The notes: a model not told the origin generated them from the sequence alone. Shown: positions 51,342-61,924, counted from the first letter of the stretch. The stretch is DNA of 64,000 bases from Agrobacterium larrymoorei (GCF_030819275.1 NZ_JAUTBL010000002.1:2912501-2976500); one strand, 5' to 3'. Numbers and translations: made by a program.

Positions 51342-53121
51342 GTGTATGGGCTGCCGGAAGCGACAGAGTGAAGCGGGCGCCTGAGATCACACCATATTTG
51401 TCGATGATGTTTTCCGCCTTCAGCGTACCGCCATGGGCTTCGGCAATCTGCCGGCTGATCGAAAGACCGAGGCCCGAATTCTGACCGAAGCCTTCGCTTG
51501 CCGGACGGTCGGTATAGAAGCGCTCGAAAATGCGGTCGATATCTTCAGCCTGAATGCCGGGACCATTGTCCTCGACGCGAATCAAGCAGCGATCCTTATG
51601 CCGCAGCAGGTGGACGAAAATGCGCCCGCCATCCTGCGAGACGAAGGAACGGGCGTTTTCGATCAGATTGGTGACGATCTGGCCAAGGCGAAGATCGTGA
51701 CCGTTGACGACGTAGCTCGTTTTCACACCGGGCTTGTGATCGGCCACGTAGTCGATGGTGACCGTCTTCTTCTTGCTGGAAATCTGCCGCGAGATTTCGA
51801 CAAGGCCGTTGAGCAGTACCTCGAGATCCACCGGCGAGGAATCGGCACGCGCCAGTTCCGCATCAAGACGCGAGGCATCGGAAATGTCGCTGATCAGGCG
51901 GTCGAGACGGCGCACGTCGTGGAAAATGATTTCGGTAAGACGCTGCTTGGATTCGTCCGTCTTCGCGCGCGGCAGAGTTTCGACGGCGCTGCGCAGGGAG
52001 GTGAGCGGGTTCTTCAACTCGTGGCTGACATCCGCCGCAAAACTCTCGATCGCGTCGATCCTGTCGTAAAGCGCATTGGTCATCTCGCGAAGGGCAATCG
52101 AGAGGTTGCCGATCTCATCCTGACGGGCGGAGAAGTCCGGAATTTCCTCGCGTGCCTTGGCACCCCGGCGCACGCGGATGGCAGCGGCCGAGAGACGGCG
52201 AAGCGGTGTGGCGATGGTGGACGAAAGAAGCAGCGACAGAACGATGTTCACCAGCGTCGCAATGCCGAAGACGCGCATGATCGCCAGTCGCTCGGCATGG
52301 ACGATCTTGTCGATATCGCCCGCCTGTGTGGACAGAAGCAGGACACCCAGCACGGCGCGGAAACGCTGGACCGGAACGGCCACCGAAACAATCAGCTCAC
52401 CTTTTTCGGTGACGCGCACGACAGCGCCGCGAACACCCGTCAGTGCATTCATCACTTCCGGATAGATCGATCCGTCACCGCCAGGCGTTTCTTTGTAAAG
52501 AGGCAGGCTACTTGGCTGCAGCATACGGTTGAACAGACTGGCGAACCATTCGCTCCAGGTCTGGGTCTCAGGGGTCACCGGCGGCAGGTCGTAGCGTAGC
52601 ACCTGACCGCGCGAATAGAGGTGGCGCGAATCGAGAAGCAGGTTCGCATCCGCGTCGAAGAGGCGGGCGCGGGTGCGGGTCGGCGAAATCAGCCGACGTA
52701 AAACCGGCGCAACTCGCTCGGGATTGATCGGAAAGCTCAAGTCCTCATCATTCGGCACCGGCGTGATGCTTTGACCCGCCTGCAATTCCAGCAGCTTTTC
52801 CGGATTGATCGTAATCGAATTGGTATCCACCGACGCCGAGGCGGAGATCGCACCGGCGATGATTTCGCCCTGTGTCAGCAGGCTTTCCACCCGCGCATCG
52901 ATCAGCCCTTCGCGAAACTGGTTGAGGTAGAGAATACCACCGACCAGCACGACGGTCGCGGCGACATTGAAGAAAAGAATGCGGCGCGTAAGGCTGGAGA
53001 AGACGGCGTTGCCGAAAATCCGCCGGATGATCGTCAACGGATGAATCCGGTGCCGCCGACCGCTCTCACGATCGTCGGCATCGGATGTCTCCGATGCGCT
53101 ATCCTGCGTCTTGTTCAACAC
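51331..53121 (-). CDS. chvG: Sensor histidine kinase ChvG (ExoS)
   Basis: Membrane kinase of the acid- and envelope-responsive ChvG-ChvI system required for host interaction and growth on rich media in Agrobacterium and Sinorhizobium. The 596-aa protein has a first helix near residues 46-66 (ILFFNVAATVVLVGGILYL), a periplasmic domain, a second helix near 280-300, HAMP, and DHp box DVSHELKNPLTSL with His367. The HATPase domain has VEDNGPGI and SGLGLSISRQIAEAHGG. The start is a GTG with GAGG 7 nt upstream. A long inverted repeat separates it from chvI. Confidence 0.97.
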   Translation of the reverse strand: MLNKTQDSASETSDADDRESGRRHRIHPLTIIRRIFGNAVFSSLTRRILFFNVAATVVLVGGILYLNQFREGLIDARVESLLTQGEIIAGAISASASVDTNSITINPEKLLELQAGQSITPVPNDEDLSFPINPERVAPVLRRLISPTRTRARLFDADANLLLDSRHLYSRGQVLRYDLPPVTPETQTWSEWFASLFNRMLQPSSLPLYKETPGGDGSIYPEVMNALTGVRGAVVRVTEKGELIVSVAVPVQRFRAVLGVLLLSTQAGDIDKIVHAERLAIMRVFGIATLVNIVLSLLLSSTIATPLRRLSAAAIRVRRGAKAREEIPDFSARQDEIGNLSIALREMTNALYDRIDAIESFAADVSHELKNPLTSLRSAVETLPRAKTDESKQRLTEIIFHDVRRLDRLISDISDASRLDAELARADSSPVDLEVLLNGLVEISRQISSKKKTVTIDYVADHKPGVKTSYVVNGHDLRLGQIVTNLIENARSFVSQDGGRIFVHLLRHKDRCLIRVEDNGPGIQAEDIDRIFERFYTDRPASEGFGQNSGLGLSISRQIAEAHGGTLKAENIIDKYGVISGARFTLSLPAAHTHER

Positions 53122-53152
53122 GTGCGTTCCTCAGCCCCGATAGTGGAATGAA

Positions 53153-53200
53153 TTTGACATTTGATAGCATGTGCGGCGATCTTGAGGATCAAATGTCAAA
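53153..53200. repeat. 13-bp inverted repeat in the chvI-chvG gap
   Basis: Perfect arms TTTGACATTTGAT (53153-53165) and ATCAAATGTCAAA (53188-53200) with a 22-nt spacer, 33 bp after the chvI stop and 31 bp before the chvG start. No T-tract follows. It could be an RNA hairpin that sets the chvI:chvG ratio, or an operator; both are inference. Confidence 0.65.
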
Positions 53201-53233
53201 ATCAGACCACTAGTGCGGCGTCATTCTCCGGCC

Positions 53234-53959
53234 TTAAGCCGCTTCGCGGAAGCGATAGCCCACGCCATAGAGCGTTTCAATCATGTCGAAGTCATTGTCG
53301 ACCAGCTTGAATTTCTTGCGCAGGCGCTTGATGTGGCTATCGATGGTACGGTCGTCGACATAGACCTGCTCGTCATAGGCGGCATCCATCAGCGCATCGC
53401 GGCTCTTGACGACGCCTGGGCGCTGCGCCAGCGAATGCAGGATGAGGAATTCCGTCACGGTCAGCGTCACCGGCTCGCCCTTCCAGGTGCAGGTGTGGCG
53501 TTCCTGGTCCATGGCGAGCTGGCCGCGCTCTAGCGTTCTCGCCGCCTGATCGGCGGCGGTCTTCATCGGGCTTACACCGGTCGCTGCTGCTTCTCGGCTG
53601 CTCGCGCGGCGCAGGATCGCTTTGACGCGCTCCACGAGAAGGCGCTGCGAAAACGGCTTGGTGATGAAATCGTCGGCCCCCATCTTCAAGCCGAACAGCT
53701 CGTCGATTTCCTCATCCTTGGAGGTCAGGAAGATGACGGGAAGATCCGACTTTTGCCTGAGACGGCGCAAGAGCTCCATGCCATCCATGCGCGGCATCTT
53801 GATATCGAAAATCGCCAGTTGAGGCGGGCGCGCAATCAGCCCGTCAAGGGCGGAAGCGCCATCGGTATACGTTTCGACCTTATAGCCTTCCGCTTCGAGC
53901 GCGATCGACACCGATGTCAGGATATTACGGTCGTCGTCTACAAGCGCAATCGTCTGCAT
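53234..53959 (-). CDS. chvI: Response regulator ChvI
   Basis: OmpR-family activator paired with ChvG. The 241-aa product has the receiver start [20 protein letters not shown], phospho-acceptor Asp52 in [13 protein letters not shown], the lysine in [17 protein letters not shown], and the winged-helix output domain ([37 protein letters not shown]). The frame has ATGs up to 14 codons upstream; the ATG at 53959 has GGAG at 9 nt and gives the known ChvI N-terminus. Confidence 0.97.
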   Translation of the reverse strand: MQTIALVDDDRNILTSVSIALEAEGYKVETYTDGASALDGLIARPPQLAIFDIKMPRMDGMELLRRLRQKSDLPVIFLTSKDEEIDELFGLKMGADDFITKPFSQRLLVERVKAILRRASSREAAATGVSPMKTAADQAARTLERGQLAMDQERHTCTWKGEPVTLTVTEFLILHSLAQRPGVVKSRDALMDAAYDEQVYVDDRTIDSHIKRLRKKFKLVDNDFDMIETLYGVGYRFREAA

Positions 53960-54298
53960 AAAATTGGTCTCCATCGTCATTGCAATCTCTGCTCCCGACA
54001 TTCACCCAGCCTAGGTTGTGCGCCGTGAACACGTCTCATGAGTATAAAGGTGGAACAAATTGTGGCAAAGGCCAATCCCCCGAGAAAGCTCAGCTTTGCA
54101 GGATGATTTTCCAGAGGGAGGCATTAGCTGGGATTTGCGAGCCAACTAAACCGATTTAAAAAGGAATAAAATCTTTTAAATCGATTAATATATTGAAATT
54201 GTTAGATATTTTTGGATTAGCATCTTGCCATTTCCCGTCCTTGCCGGTAGCTTCGCTGAAAATTTACACGGCCCGCATTCAGAAAAAGGGAACGCGCC
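53960..54298. other. Divergent chvI-pckA control region
   Basis: A 339-bp gap that must hold the chvI and pckA promoters. Its pckA half is strongly A+T-rich (about 54150-54220) and contains the inverted repeat at 54152-54183. No coding frame of gene-like composition was seen. Confidence 0.7.
54152..54183. promoter_or_regulatory. Inverted repeat upstream of pckA, candidate operator
   Basis: Perfect 10-bp arms CGATTTAAAA (54152-54161) and TTTTAAATCG (54174-54183) with a 12-bp spacer. The right arm continues into AATCGATT, an 8-bp palindrome with the central CG typical of LacI-family operators. PckR, a LacI-family regulator of pckA in Sinorhizobium, is a possible binder; that link is recalled, not shown. 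Confidence 0.5.
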
Positions 54299-55909
54299 AT
54301 GAAAGAACTCGGAGTACACAATCCAGAAAACGGTGTGTCTGCACTTGGTCTGGGCGACGCCGCTGTCGTGCATTACAACCTCATCGAGAGTGAGCTGTAC
54401 GAAGAATCGATCCGCAACGGCGAGGCGGACTTGACCGTCGATGGCGCGCTGCGTGCCGTTACCGGTCAACACACCGGCCGTTCTCCGAAGGACAAATTCG
54501 TGGTGCGCGATGCCAACACGGAAAACACCATCTGGTGGGACAACAACAAGCCGCTGTCGCCGGAGCATTTCGAAATCCTGCACAAGGACATGCTCGCGCA
54601 TGCGGCTGGCAAGACGCTCTACGTTCAGGATCTCGTCGGCGGTGCCGATGAAGAAAACGCATTGCCGACACGCGTCGTTACCGAGCTTGCCTGGCACGGC
54701 CTCTTCATCCGTAACCTGCTGATCCGCCCCGCGCGTGAGAAGCTTGGCTCCTTCAAGCAGAAGCTCACCATCATCAACCTGCCGAGCTTCAAGGCCGATC
54801 CTGCCCGTCACGGTGTGCGCACCGAAACGGTGATCGCCTGCGACCTGACCAAGGGCATCGTTCTCATCGGCGGCACATCCTATGCCGGCGAAAACAAGAA
54901 ATCGGTCTTCACCGTTCTCAACTACCTGCTGCCTGCCAAGGGCGTCATGCCGATGCACTGCTCCGCCAATGTCGGCCCGGATGGTGATGCCGCTGTGTTC
55001 TTCGGCCTGTCGGGCACCGGCAAGACAACACTGTCGGCCGATCCAGCCCGCACGCTGATCGGTGACGATGAGCATGGCTGGGGCGAAGACGGCATCTTCA
55101 ATTTCGAAGGCGGCTGCTACGCCAAGGCGATCAAGCTCTCTGCCGAGGCCGAGCCGGAAATCTACGCGGCAACGCGCCGCTTTGGCACGGTTCTGGAAAA
55201 CGTCGTTCTCGACGAAAACCGTGTTCCGGACTTCAACGACAATTCGCTGACGGAAAACACGCGTAGCGCCTATCCGCTGCACTTCATTCCCAACGCCTCG
55301 AAGACCGGCCTTGCCGGTCATCCGAAGACGATCATAATGCTGACCGCCGATGCCTTCGGTGTGCTGCCGCCGATCGCGCGTCTGACACCGGAACAGGCCA
55401 TGTACCACTTCCTCTCCGGCTACACCGCCAAGGTTGCCGGTACGGAAAAGGGCGTGACCGAACCGGAAGCCACCTTCTCGACCTGCTTTGGTGCTCCGTT
55501 CATGCCGCGTCATCCGACGGAATACGGCAACCTGCTGCGTGATCTGATTGCGCAGCACGGCGTGGATTGCTGGTTGGTCAACACCGGCTGGACCGGTGGT
55601 GCCTACGGCATAGGCAAGCGCATGCCGATCAAGGCAACGCGCGCGCTTCTCACCGCTGCACTGACCGGCGAGCTGAAGAACGCCCAGTTCCGCACCGACG
55701 CGAATTTCGGCTTTGCCGTACCGACTTCGCTTGAAGGTATCGACAACAGCATTCTCGACCCGCGCTCGACGTGGGCCGATGGCACCGCCTACGATGCGCA
55801 GGCCAAGAAGCTGGTCAACATGTTCGTCACCAACTTCACCAAGTTCGAAGATCATGTCGACAGCACTGTGCGTGACGCGGCCCCTGGCCTGCTGGCGGCA
55901 GCCGAGTAA
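54299..55909 (+). CDS. pckA: Phosphoenolpyruvate carboxykinase (ATP)
   Basis: Converts oxaloacetate to PEP in gluconeogenesis. The 536-aa protein has [20 protein letters not shown], the ATP-type P-loop GLSGTGKTT at residues 236-244, [21 protein letters not shown] with metal ligands, and [15 protein letters not shown]. The ATG at 54299 gives the usual rhizobial length. Adjacent to chvI, as in Agrobacterium, where chvG, chvI and pckA are consecutive. Confidence 0.98.
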   Translation: MKELGVHNPENGVSALGLGDAAVVHYNLIESELYEESIRNGEADLTVDGALRAVTGQHTGRSPKDKFVVRDANTENTIWWDNNKPLSPEHFEILHKDMLAHAAGKTLYVQDLVGGADEENALPTRVVTELAWHGLFIRNLLIRPAREKLGSFKQKLTIINLPSFKADPARHGVRTETVIACDLTKGIVLIGGTSYAGENKKSVFTVLNYLLPAKGVMPMHCSANVGPDGDAAVFFGLSGTGKTTLSADPARTLIGDDEHGWGEDGIFNFEGGCYAKAIKLSAEAEPEIYAATRRFGTVLENVVLDENRVPDFNDNSLTENTRSAYPLHFIPNASKTGLAGHPKTIIMLTADAFGVLPPIARLTPEQAMYHFLSGYTAKVAGTEKGVTEPEATFSTCFGAPFMPRHPTEYGNLLRDLIAQHGVDCWLVNTGWTGGAYGIGKRMPIKATRALLTAALTGELKNAQFRTDANFGFAVPTSLEGIDNSILDPRSTWADGTAYDAQAKKLVNMFVTNFTKFEDHVDSTVRDAAPGLLAAAE

Positions 55910-55932
55910 GAGCTCGATTTCTTCACGATACG

Positions 55933-55956
55933 AACCCGGCCTTGCGCCGGGTTTTT
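55933..55956 (+). terminator. Rho-independent terminator of pckA
   Basis: Perfect 8-bp stem AACCCGGC (55933-55940) / GCCGGGTT (55946-55953) with a CTTGC loop and a run of five T, 23 bp after the stop. Confidence 0.93.
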
Positions 55957-56051
55957 CGTTTGATGCTCTATATGATCATTCTGCTGCTTGAAGTCGGCCT
56001 GATGGTTTTCATTATCTTGGATCTGTGGCATCACGCCTGCCGGAGAATGAC

Positions 56052-56486
56052 ATGGCAAGCGCGCCCCTTTACATCAGCAGCAGAATAATAATTGCCGGAT
56101 GGGAACTGACGGAGCAATTCGTGCTGGCTGGCGGCCCGGGTGGCCAGAACGTCAACAAGGTCTCCACTGCGGTTCAACTCTTCTTCAATATCACGGCTTC
56201 TCCGGCGCTGTCGGACCGGATCAAGACCAATCTCGTGAAGCTTGGTGGACGGCGCGTCTCGAAAGAAGGCGTGTTGATGATCGAGGCCAGCCAGTTCCGC
56301 ACTCAGGAGCGGAACCGGGAAGATGCGCGGGAGCGTCTGAAGGAACTGATCCTCAAGGCAGCCGAGCCACCGCCGCCGCCGCGTAAGGCCACCAAGCCGA
56401 CGAAGGGTTCGGTCGAGCGCAGGTTGAAAGCGAAATCAGGCCGGTCTGATATCAAGAAGATGCGCGGCAAGCCCGGGCAGGATTAG
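56052..56486 (+). CDS. arfB: Peptidyl-tRNA hydrolase ArfB (YaeJ), ribosome rescue
   Basis: Releases ribosomes stalled without a stop codon. The 144-aa protein is a class-I release-factor relative with the catalytic GGQ at residues 30-32 in LAGGPGGQNVNKVST, and the basic C-terminal tail (SVERRLKAKSGRSDIKKMRG) that enters the empty mRNA channel. The ATG at 56052 has GGAG at 6 nt; a GTG nine codons upstream lacks a comparable RBS. Confidence 0.95.
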   Translation: MASAPLYISSRIIIAGWELTEQFVLAGGPGGQNVNKVSTAVQLFFNITASPALSDRIKTNLVKLGGRRVSKEGVLMIEASQFRTQERNREDARERLKELILKAAEPPPPPRKATKPTKGSVERRLKAKSGRSDIKKMRGKPGQD

Positions 56487-56534
56487 CCATCCCGAACAGA
56501 TACGAGACGGCCCGATCCCGTCGGAAACAAAGAC

Positions 56535-57503
56535 CTAAAGCTTTCTCAACGCCACCATATCGATCAGATGGTTCTGGCCTTTCCGCAAGATGAGGTCAGC
56601 GCGCGGGCGCGTGGGCACGATATTCTCGCGCAGGTTCTTGAGGTTGATATTTTCCCAAAGCCCTTCTGCAATCGCCAGCGCTGCCGTTTCCGAAATCGAC
56701 GCATAGCGATTGAAGTAGGATGTCGGATCGCGAAAGGCGGTGTTGCGCAGGTTCATGAAGCGGTTGACGTACCAGTTATGGATGACCTTTTCGTCTGCAT
56801 CGATATAGATCGAGAAGTCAAAGAAGTCCGAGACCATCGGCACGATACGACCGCCTGCCGGCAGGTTGCGCGCCTGCAGCACGTTGATGCCTTCGAAAAT
56901 CAGGATGTCCGGCCGGTCGACATTGGTGAACTCGGTTGGCAGCACGTCATAGACCAGATGCGAGTAACGCGGCGCCTGGACATTCGGCTGGCCGGCCTTG
57001 ATGGCGGAAAGAAAGCGAAGCAGCGCGCCAATGTCATAGCTTTCGGGAAAGCCCTTGCGATCCATCAGATTTTCGCGCCGCAGCACCTCGTTCGGATAGA
57101 GAAAGCCGTCCGTGGTGATCAGATCGACCTTCGGACTGGAGGGCCAGCGCGCCAGAAGCTCTTTCAGAATACGGGCGGTGGTGGATTTGCCCACTGCAAC
57201 CGAGCCTGCGATGCCGATGACGAAGGGCGTCTTGTTGACGTGCTCCATATTGAGGAAGCGATTGCGCTGCGCGAAGAGCAGTTGCGACGCTTCCACATGC
57301 GAGGAAAGAAGACGTGAGAGCGATAGATAGATCCGCCGGACCTCATCGAGATCAATCGGGTCATCCAGTGAGCGCAGGCGCTTCACCTCGTCGGCGGAGA
57401 GCGTCAAAGGCGTGTCGGCGCGAAATTTCGACCATTCTTCCGAGCTGAAGAAGTGATAGGGCGAATACTCATCCGGTCTGAAATGATCGAGTGTCGTTGG
57501 CAT
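56535..57503 (-). CDS. coaA: Pantothenate kinase (type I)
   Basis: First step of CoA synthesis. The 322-aa protein has [20 protein letters not shown], the P-loop GSVAVGKST at 100-108, and the family-typical [20 protein letters not shown]. Three in-frame starts exist: the ATG at 57536 overlaps the hisE stop as ATGA, but the ATG at 57503 has the much stronger GGGGGAG at 6 nt and matches the known Agrobacterium length of about 321 aa. It is the last gene of the his run. Confidence 0.94.
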   Translation of the reverse strand: MPTTLDHFRPDEYSPYHFFSSEEWSKFRADTPLTLSADEVKRLRSLDDPIDLDEVRRIYLSLSRLLSSHVEASQLLFAQRNRFLNMEHVNKTPFVIGIAGSVAVGKSTTARILKELLARWPSSPKVDLITTDGFLYPNEVLRRENLMDRKGFPESYDIGALLRFLSAIKAGQPNVQAPRYSHLVYDVLPTEFTNVDRPDILIFEGINVLQARNLPAGGRIVPMVSDFFDFSIYIDADEKVIHNWYVNRFMNLRNTAFRDPTSYFNRYASISETAALAIAEGLWENINLKNLRENIVPTRPRADLILRKGQNHLIDMVALRKL

Positions 57504-57532
57504 GCCTTGCTCCCCCCTGCGTGCCATCGTCG

Positions 57533-57856
57533 TCATGATTGAGGCCTTGATGCCTTTTCCTGCAATCCGGACTGACCTGTCCGTCTCTCCAACTCCGCAA
57601 ACACATCGGAGAGAGGGATATCGGCGATCTTGAGGACCACGAGAAGATGGTAAAGCAGATCGGCTGCCTCATCCGTCAGGTTTTTGCGATCCTGTGAGAT
57701 GGCCGCGATGACCGTTTCGACCGCTTCTTCGCCGAGCTTCTTGGCGGCCTTGTTCTGACCGGCGGCAAAAAGCTTGGCCGTCCAGGATTGATCAGGCGAT
57801 GCGCTGGCGCGTTCGGCAACGATGCGCTCGAGATCGGAAAGGGAAAACCCGCTCAT
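57533..57856 (-). CDS. hisE: Phosphoribosyl-ATP pyrophosphatase
   Basis: Second step of histidine synthesis as a separate protein. The 107-aa product has [20 protein letters not shown], the metal-binding [11 protein letters not shown] and [14 protein letters not shown]. It lies 20 bp after hisF and is followed by coaA. Confidence 0.96.
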   Translation of the reverse strand: MSGFSLSDLERIVAERASASPDQSWTAKLFAAGQNKAAKKLGEEAVETVIAAISQDRKNLTDEAADLLYHLLVVLKIADIPLSDVFAELERRTGQSGLQEKASRPQS

Positions 57857-57876
57857 GCTGCTTGTCCTTTGAAAGA

Positions 57877-58653
57877 TCAGTCGAGACGCATGGCAATGCC
57901 ATGATCGGCCATATAGGCCTTGGCTTGCCCGATCGTATAGGTGCCAAAGTGGAAGATCGACGCCGCCAGAACCGCCGTCGCATGGCCTTCCTTCACGCCC
58001 GCCACCAGATCATCCAGATTACCGACACCGCCGGAAGCGATAACCGGAACACGAACCTGATCGGCAATCGTGCGGGTCAGCGCGATGTCGTAGCCGCTCT
58101 TCGTGCCGTCGCGGTCCATAGAGGTGATCAGCAACTCGCCGGCGCCGCGCTCCACCATCTTCACGGCAAATTCCACCGCATCGATTCCCGTGGGCTGGCG
58201 TCCGCCATGGGTAAAGATTTCCCAGCGATCGGCCTCGCCGTTGCTCGACACCTTCTTGGCGTCGATGGAGACGACGATGCACTGATTGCCGAACTTATCC
58301 GCCGCCTGCGCGACGAAATCCGGGTCTTTGACCGCAGCCGAGTTGATCGACACCTTGTCGGCACCGCAAAGCAGAAGCTTGCGAATATCGGACACGGCAC
58401 GAACGCCGCCACCCACCGTCACCGGCATGAAGCAATGGTCGGCTGTGCGCGAGACCACATCGAAGATGGTTTCGCGATTGTCGGAAGACGCAGTGATGTC
58501 GAGAAAGCAAAGCTCATCGGCACCGGCCGCATCATAGGCTTTCGCCGCCTCGACAGGATCGCCCGCATCGATCAGATCGACGAAGTTCACGCCCTTGACG
58601 ACGCGACCGTCCTTTACATCAAGGCAGGGGATAATGCGTGCTTTGAGTGTCAT
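57877..58653 (-). CDS. hisF: Imidazole glycerol phosphate synthase cyclase subunit
   Basis: TIM barrel that forms IGP and AICAR from PRFAR with ammonia from HisH. The 258-aa protein has [19 protein letters not shown] with the first catalytic aspartate, [20 protein letters not shown], and [17 protein letters not shown] with the second. It overlaps the hisA stop by 4 bp. Confidence 0.97.
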   Translation of the reverse strand: MTLKARIIPCLDVKDGRVVKGVNFVDLIDAGDPVEAAKAYDAAGADELCFLDITASSDNRETIFDVVSRTADHCFMPVTVGGGVRAVSDIRKLLLCGADKVSINSAAVKDPDFVAQAADKFGNQCIVVSIDAKKVSSNGEADRWEIFTHGGRQPTGIDAVEFAVKMVERGAGELLITSMDRDGTKSGYDIALTRTIADQVRVPVIASGGVGNLDDLVAGVKEGHATAVLAASIFHFGTYTIGQAKAYMADHGIAMRLD

Positions 58654-59384
58654 GCCTTCGCCCCCTTGATCAGCGCCAGTGCTTCCGCCGGATCGATACG
58701 CCCGTCATACAGCGCGCGCCCTGAGATTGCACCTTCCAGCTTCGCGGCATCCGGCTCGAGCATGCGCTTGATATCGTCCATCGAAGCAAGCCCGCCGGAT
58801 GCGATCACCGGAATAGAAACCGCATTGGCAAGCTCAAGCGTCGAGGCCCAGTTGATCCCGGCCAGAATGCCGTCACGGTCGATATCGGTGTAGATGATCG
58901 CCGCCACGCCTGCGCCTTCGAAGCGCTTGGCAAGCTCGATCACACCAAGCTCGGAAGCCTCCGCCCAGCCTTCCACCGCAACCTTGCCACCCTTGGCGTC
59001 GATGCCCACGGCAACCTGGCCGGGGAAGCGCTTGCAGGCTTCCAGAACCAGAACCGGATCGCGCACCGCAACGGTACCGAGAATGACGCGAGCGAGACCG
59101 CGGCTCAGCCATGCTTCGATATGCTCCAGCGTGCGAATACCGCCGCCGAGCTGCACCGGGTTCTTGGTGGATTTCAAAATGGCATCGACAGCTTCGCCAT
59201 TGACGGTCTGTCCGGCGAAAGCGCCGTTCAGATCCACCACATGCAGCCATTCGAAGCCCTGGTCTTCAAAGGCTTTGGCTTGCGCACCGGGATCGGTGTT
59301 GTAGACGGTGGCCTGGTCCATATCGCCAAGCTTCAGGCGAACGCACTGGCCGTCCTTGAGGTCAATTGCGGGAAAAAGGATCAT
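58650..59384 (-). CDS. hisA: ProFAR isomerase HisA
   Basis: Isomerises phosphoribosylformimino-AICAR-P. The 244-aa barrel has [20 protein letters not shown] with the catalytic aspartate, [20 protein letters not shown], and [17 protein letters not shown]. The ATG at 59384 gives the family N-terminus; the frame is open 33 codons upstream over hisH. Only 1 bp separates it from the hisH stop. Confidence 0.97.
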   Translation of the reverse strand: MILFPAIDLKDGQCVRLKLGDMDQATVYNTDPGAQAKAFEDQGFEWLHVVDLNGAFAGQTVNGEAVDAILKSTKNPVQLGGGIRTLEHIEAWLSRGLARVILGTVAVRDPVLVLEACKRFPGQVAVGIDAKGGKVAVEGWAEASELGVIELAKRFEGAGVAAIIYTDIDRDGILAGINWASTLELANAVSIPVIASGGLASMDDIKRMLEPDAAKLEGAISGRALYDGRIDPAEALALIKGAKA

Positions 59385-59385
59385 G

Positions 59386-60036
59386 TCAGGGCTTCCAGCG
59401 CAGAAAATTCGAAATGAGGGCAAGGCCGAGCGTCTGGCTCTTTTCCGGATGGAACTGAGCCCCAGCCATATTGTCGCGCCCAACGAAGGCCGTCATCGCT
59501 CCACCGTAATTGGTGGTGGCGATGACTTCGTCGCGATGCTTCGCCGCCAGATGGTAGGAGTGGACGAAATAGGCGTGCAAGCCATCGGGCCCGGTCTTGA
59601 TGCCATCGAAGAGCGGGTGAGGGCGGTGCAATTCCAGCGTATTCCAGCCGATCTGCGGAATTTTGAGAGCCGGGTCCGATGGGGTCATCTCCACGACATC
59701 GCCTTCGATCCAGCCAAGCCCCTCGGTCACAGTCTTTTCAAGGCCACGCGAGGACATGAGCTGCATGCCCACACAGACGCCGAGGAAGGGATGGCCCTTC
59801 TTCTCCACCACGTCGATCAGCGCCTCATGCATGCCTGTCACCGCACCCAATCCAGCACGGCAATCGGCATAGGCACCGACGCCCGGCAGCACGATGCGGT
59901 CTGCCGATGCTACGCTTTCAGGCCGGTCGGTCAGATCGATCGTCGCGTCGATGCCGGCTTCCCGTGCCGCACGCTCGAACGCCTTGGTCGCGGACCGAAG
60001 GTTGCCGGAGCCGTAGTCGATAATTGCCACACGCAT
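59386..60036 (-). CDS. hisH: Imidazole glycerol phosphate synthase glutaminase subunit
   Basis: Glutamine amidotransferase that feeds ammonia to HisF. The 216-aa protein has [11 protein letters not shown], the nucleophile Cys88 in [11 protein letters not shown], and the His/Glu pair in [10 protein letters not shown]. The start is taken at [12 protein letters not shown] (60036). It starts 2 bp after the DUF2628 stop. Confidence 0.97.
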   Translation of the reverse strand: MRVAIIDYGSGNLRSATKAFERAAREAGIDATIDLTDRPESVASADRIVLPGVGAYADCRAGLGAVTGMHEALIDVVEKKGHPFLGVCVGMQLMSSRGLEKTVTEGLGWIEGDVVEMTPSDPALKIPQIGWNTLELHRPHPLFDGIKTGPDGLHAYFVHSYHLAAKHRDEVIATTNYGGAMTAFVGRDNMAGAQFHPEKSQTLGLALISNFLRWKP

Positions 60037-60037
60037 G

Positions 60038-60529
60038 TCAGCGCCTTCCATTCAAATCGAATTGGAACGAACCAGCCGGATCGTTCGTCATGAAGCCACC
60101 CGCCGCTTCGCGCACTTTCCATTCAGGTTTGGAGACCGAACTCTGTAACGGATGCTCATCTTCGGGGAGGTTCGAAAAATAGATCTCTTCCGCTGTCGAA
60201 CGATCATGTGAGACGATCACGTCCTTCAGCGTCCAGCCCTTGGCAATCAAATGACGCTGAAGCAGGTTGCGACCTTCGAATCCGGCTATCAGTCCAACAG
60301 CCGCGGCAAAAAGAAGCCCGGTGATGCCGAAACCATCAAGGCGCGAGACCTGACCGGCTGCAACCTGCAAGATGACGATCGAGGCGGCCATCCACCACAT
60401 GCGATGAATGGCAAACCAGAGCCATGGGAAAAACAGAGCAAGCCACGAAAATCTGTCCGCGATGAAGCGTGTGGTGCGATGATCCCTGTCGGGCCCGCCC
60501 GGTGCTTCCAGAACAAGATAAGATGTCAT
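60038..60529 (-). CDS. DUF2628 membrane protein
   Basis: A 163-aa protein with hydrophobic segments [32 protein letters not shown] and [18 protein letters not shown], followed by a soluble tail with [14 protein letters not shown]. It matches DUF2628, a family of unknown function. It sits inside the his run between hisB and hisH, a placement conserved in rhizobia, though nothing in the sequence connects it to histidine synthesis. Confidence 0.88.
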   Translation of the reverse strand: MTSYLVLEAPGGPDRDHRTTRFIADRFSWLALFFPWLWFAIHRMWWMAASIVILQVAAGQVSRLDGFGITGLLFAAAVGLIAGFEGRNLLQRHLIAKGWTLKDVIVSHDRSTAEEIYFSNLPEDEHPLQSSVSKPEWKVREAAGGFMTNDPAGSFQFDLNGRR

Positions 60530-60590
60530 TGGCGTTCCTGACGACGTTCAGAGCAGTGCCGCTGTCGGGTGCTCTTCATGTTTCACCGGG

Positions 60591-61187
60591 TCAGGCCAGC
60601 ATACCCTTCGTTGAAGGAATGCGACCTGCCTGCCTGGGATCGATTTCAGTGGCGCTGCGCAAGACGCGCGCAACCGCCTTGAAGCACGTCTCGGCGATAT
60701 GGTGGTTGTTGGCGCCGTAGTGGTTGAGAATATGCAGCGTGATCCCGGCATTCTGCGCCAGCGCCTGGAAGAACTCGCGCACCAGCTCGGTATCGAATGT
60801 ACCGATCTTCGGTGCGGAGAACTGCACGTTCCAGACCAGGAAGGGGCGGCCGGAAATATCGACGGCGGCCTTCGTCATCGTCTCGTCCATGGCAAGATCG
60901 AGCGAGGCATAGCGCGTGATGCCCTTGCGGTCGCCCAGGGCTTTGGCAATGGCCTGGCCGATGGCAATCCCTGTATCTTCCACGGTGTGATGATCGTCGA
61001 TGTGAAGGTCGCCCTTCACGTCGATCTCCATGTCAATCAGGGAATGGCGGCTCAGCTGGTCCAGCATATGGTCGAAAAATCCGACGCCTGTCGAGATTTT
61101 TGCCGTACCGGTTCCATCGATATTCACGCGGACCGAGACGGAGGTCTCGTTGGTCTTGCGGGAAATCTCGGCTGTGCGCTCTGCCAT
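60591..61187 (-). CDS. hisB: Imidazoleglycerol-phosphate dehydratase
   Basis: Manganese enzyme that dehydrates IGP. This is the monofunctional form (198 aa), with [39 protein letters not shown] and [20 protein letters not shown] supplying the metal-binding histidines. The ATG at 61187 has AAGGAG at 8 nt. It is the first gene of the hisB-DUF2628-hisH-hisA-hisF-hisE-coaA run and is divergent from hslV. Confidence 0.97.
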   Translation of the reverse strand: MAERTAEISRKTNETSVSVRVNIDGTGTAKISTGVGFFDHMLDQLSRHSLIDMEIDVKGDLHIDDHHTVEDTGIAIGQAIAKALGDRKGITRYASLDLAMDETMTKAAVDISGRPFLVWNVQFSAPKIGTFDTELVREFFQALAQNAGITLHILNHYGANNHHIAETCFKAVARVLRSATEIDPRQAGRIPSTKGMLA

Positions 61188-61399
61188 TGCGGCTGCTCCT
61201 TGGACAATCTGGCCGTTCCTTACCAGCCCGCACCTCAAATATCCAGTCATTCCATCGTCTTGTAAGTGCCACCCGGTTGCTACGGTTAAGCAAGATTGCA
61301 ATCGGCAAAACGGGACTTACATAATTTGCGAAAAGGACCGCAGCTCATGAGTGGTCCGATAGAGTAGATACAAGGCCCAGATGGGCAGACAGGTGCTTT

Positions 61400-61924
61400 A
61401 TGACCACAATCATTACAGTGAGAAAGGGCGGCAAGGTCGTCATGGCCGGCGACGGACAGGTCAGCCTCGGCCAGACGGTGATGAAGGGCAATGCCCGGAA
61501 GGTGCGTCGCATCGGCAAGGGCGAGGTGATCGCCGGTTTCGCCGGTGCCACAGCGGATGCCTTCACCCTTCTCGACCGGCTGGAAAAGAAGCTGGAGCAA
61601 TATCCCGGCCAGTTGATGCGCGCCGCGGTCGAACTCGCCAAGGATTGGCGCACGGATAAGTATCTGCGCAATCTCGAAGCCATGATGCTCGTCGCCGACA
61701 AGTCGATCACACTTGCCATCACCGGCAATGGCGATGTTCTGGAACCGGAGCATGGTGCCATCGCCATCGGCTCCGGCGGCAACTACGCCTTTGCTGCGGC
61801 ACGTGCCTTGATGGATTCCGAGAAATCCGCCGAGGACATTGCGCGTCAGGCGCTCGATATCGCCGCAGACATCTGCGTCTACACCAACCACAATCTCGTT
61901 GTCGAAACGCTGGACGCTGAATAA
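61400..61924 (+). CDS. hslV: ATP-dependent protease subunit HslV (ClpQ)
   Basis: Proteasome-like peptidase of the HslUV heat-shock protease. The 174-aa product starts [20 protein letters not shown]; the threonine after the initiator methionine is the catalytic nucleophile once Met is removed. KGNARKVRR and [17 protein letters not shown] are family motifs. It is followed by hslU after 78 bp. No clear RpoH-type promoter could be assigned in the 212-bp gap to hisB. Confidence 0.97.
   Translation: MTTIITVRKGGKVVMAGDGQVSLGQTVMKGNARKVRRIGKGEVIAGFAGATADAFTLLDRLEKKLEQYPGQLMRAAVELAKDWRTDKYLRNLEAMMLVADKSITLAITGNGDVLEPEHGAIAIGSGGNYAFAAARALMDSEKSAEDIARQALDIAADICVYTNHNLVVETLDAE

Noticed and set aside
54185..55855. 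556-codon open frame on the minus strand
   Set aside because: Antisense shadow of pckA, produced by high-GC third positions; pckA itself is unmistakable.
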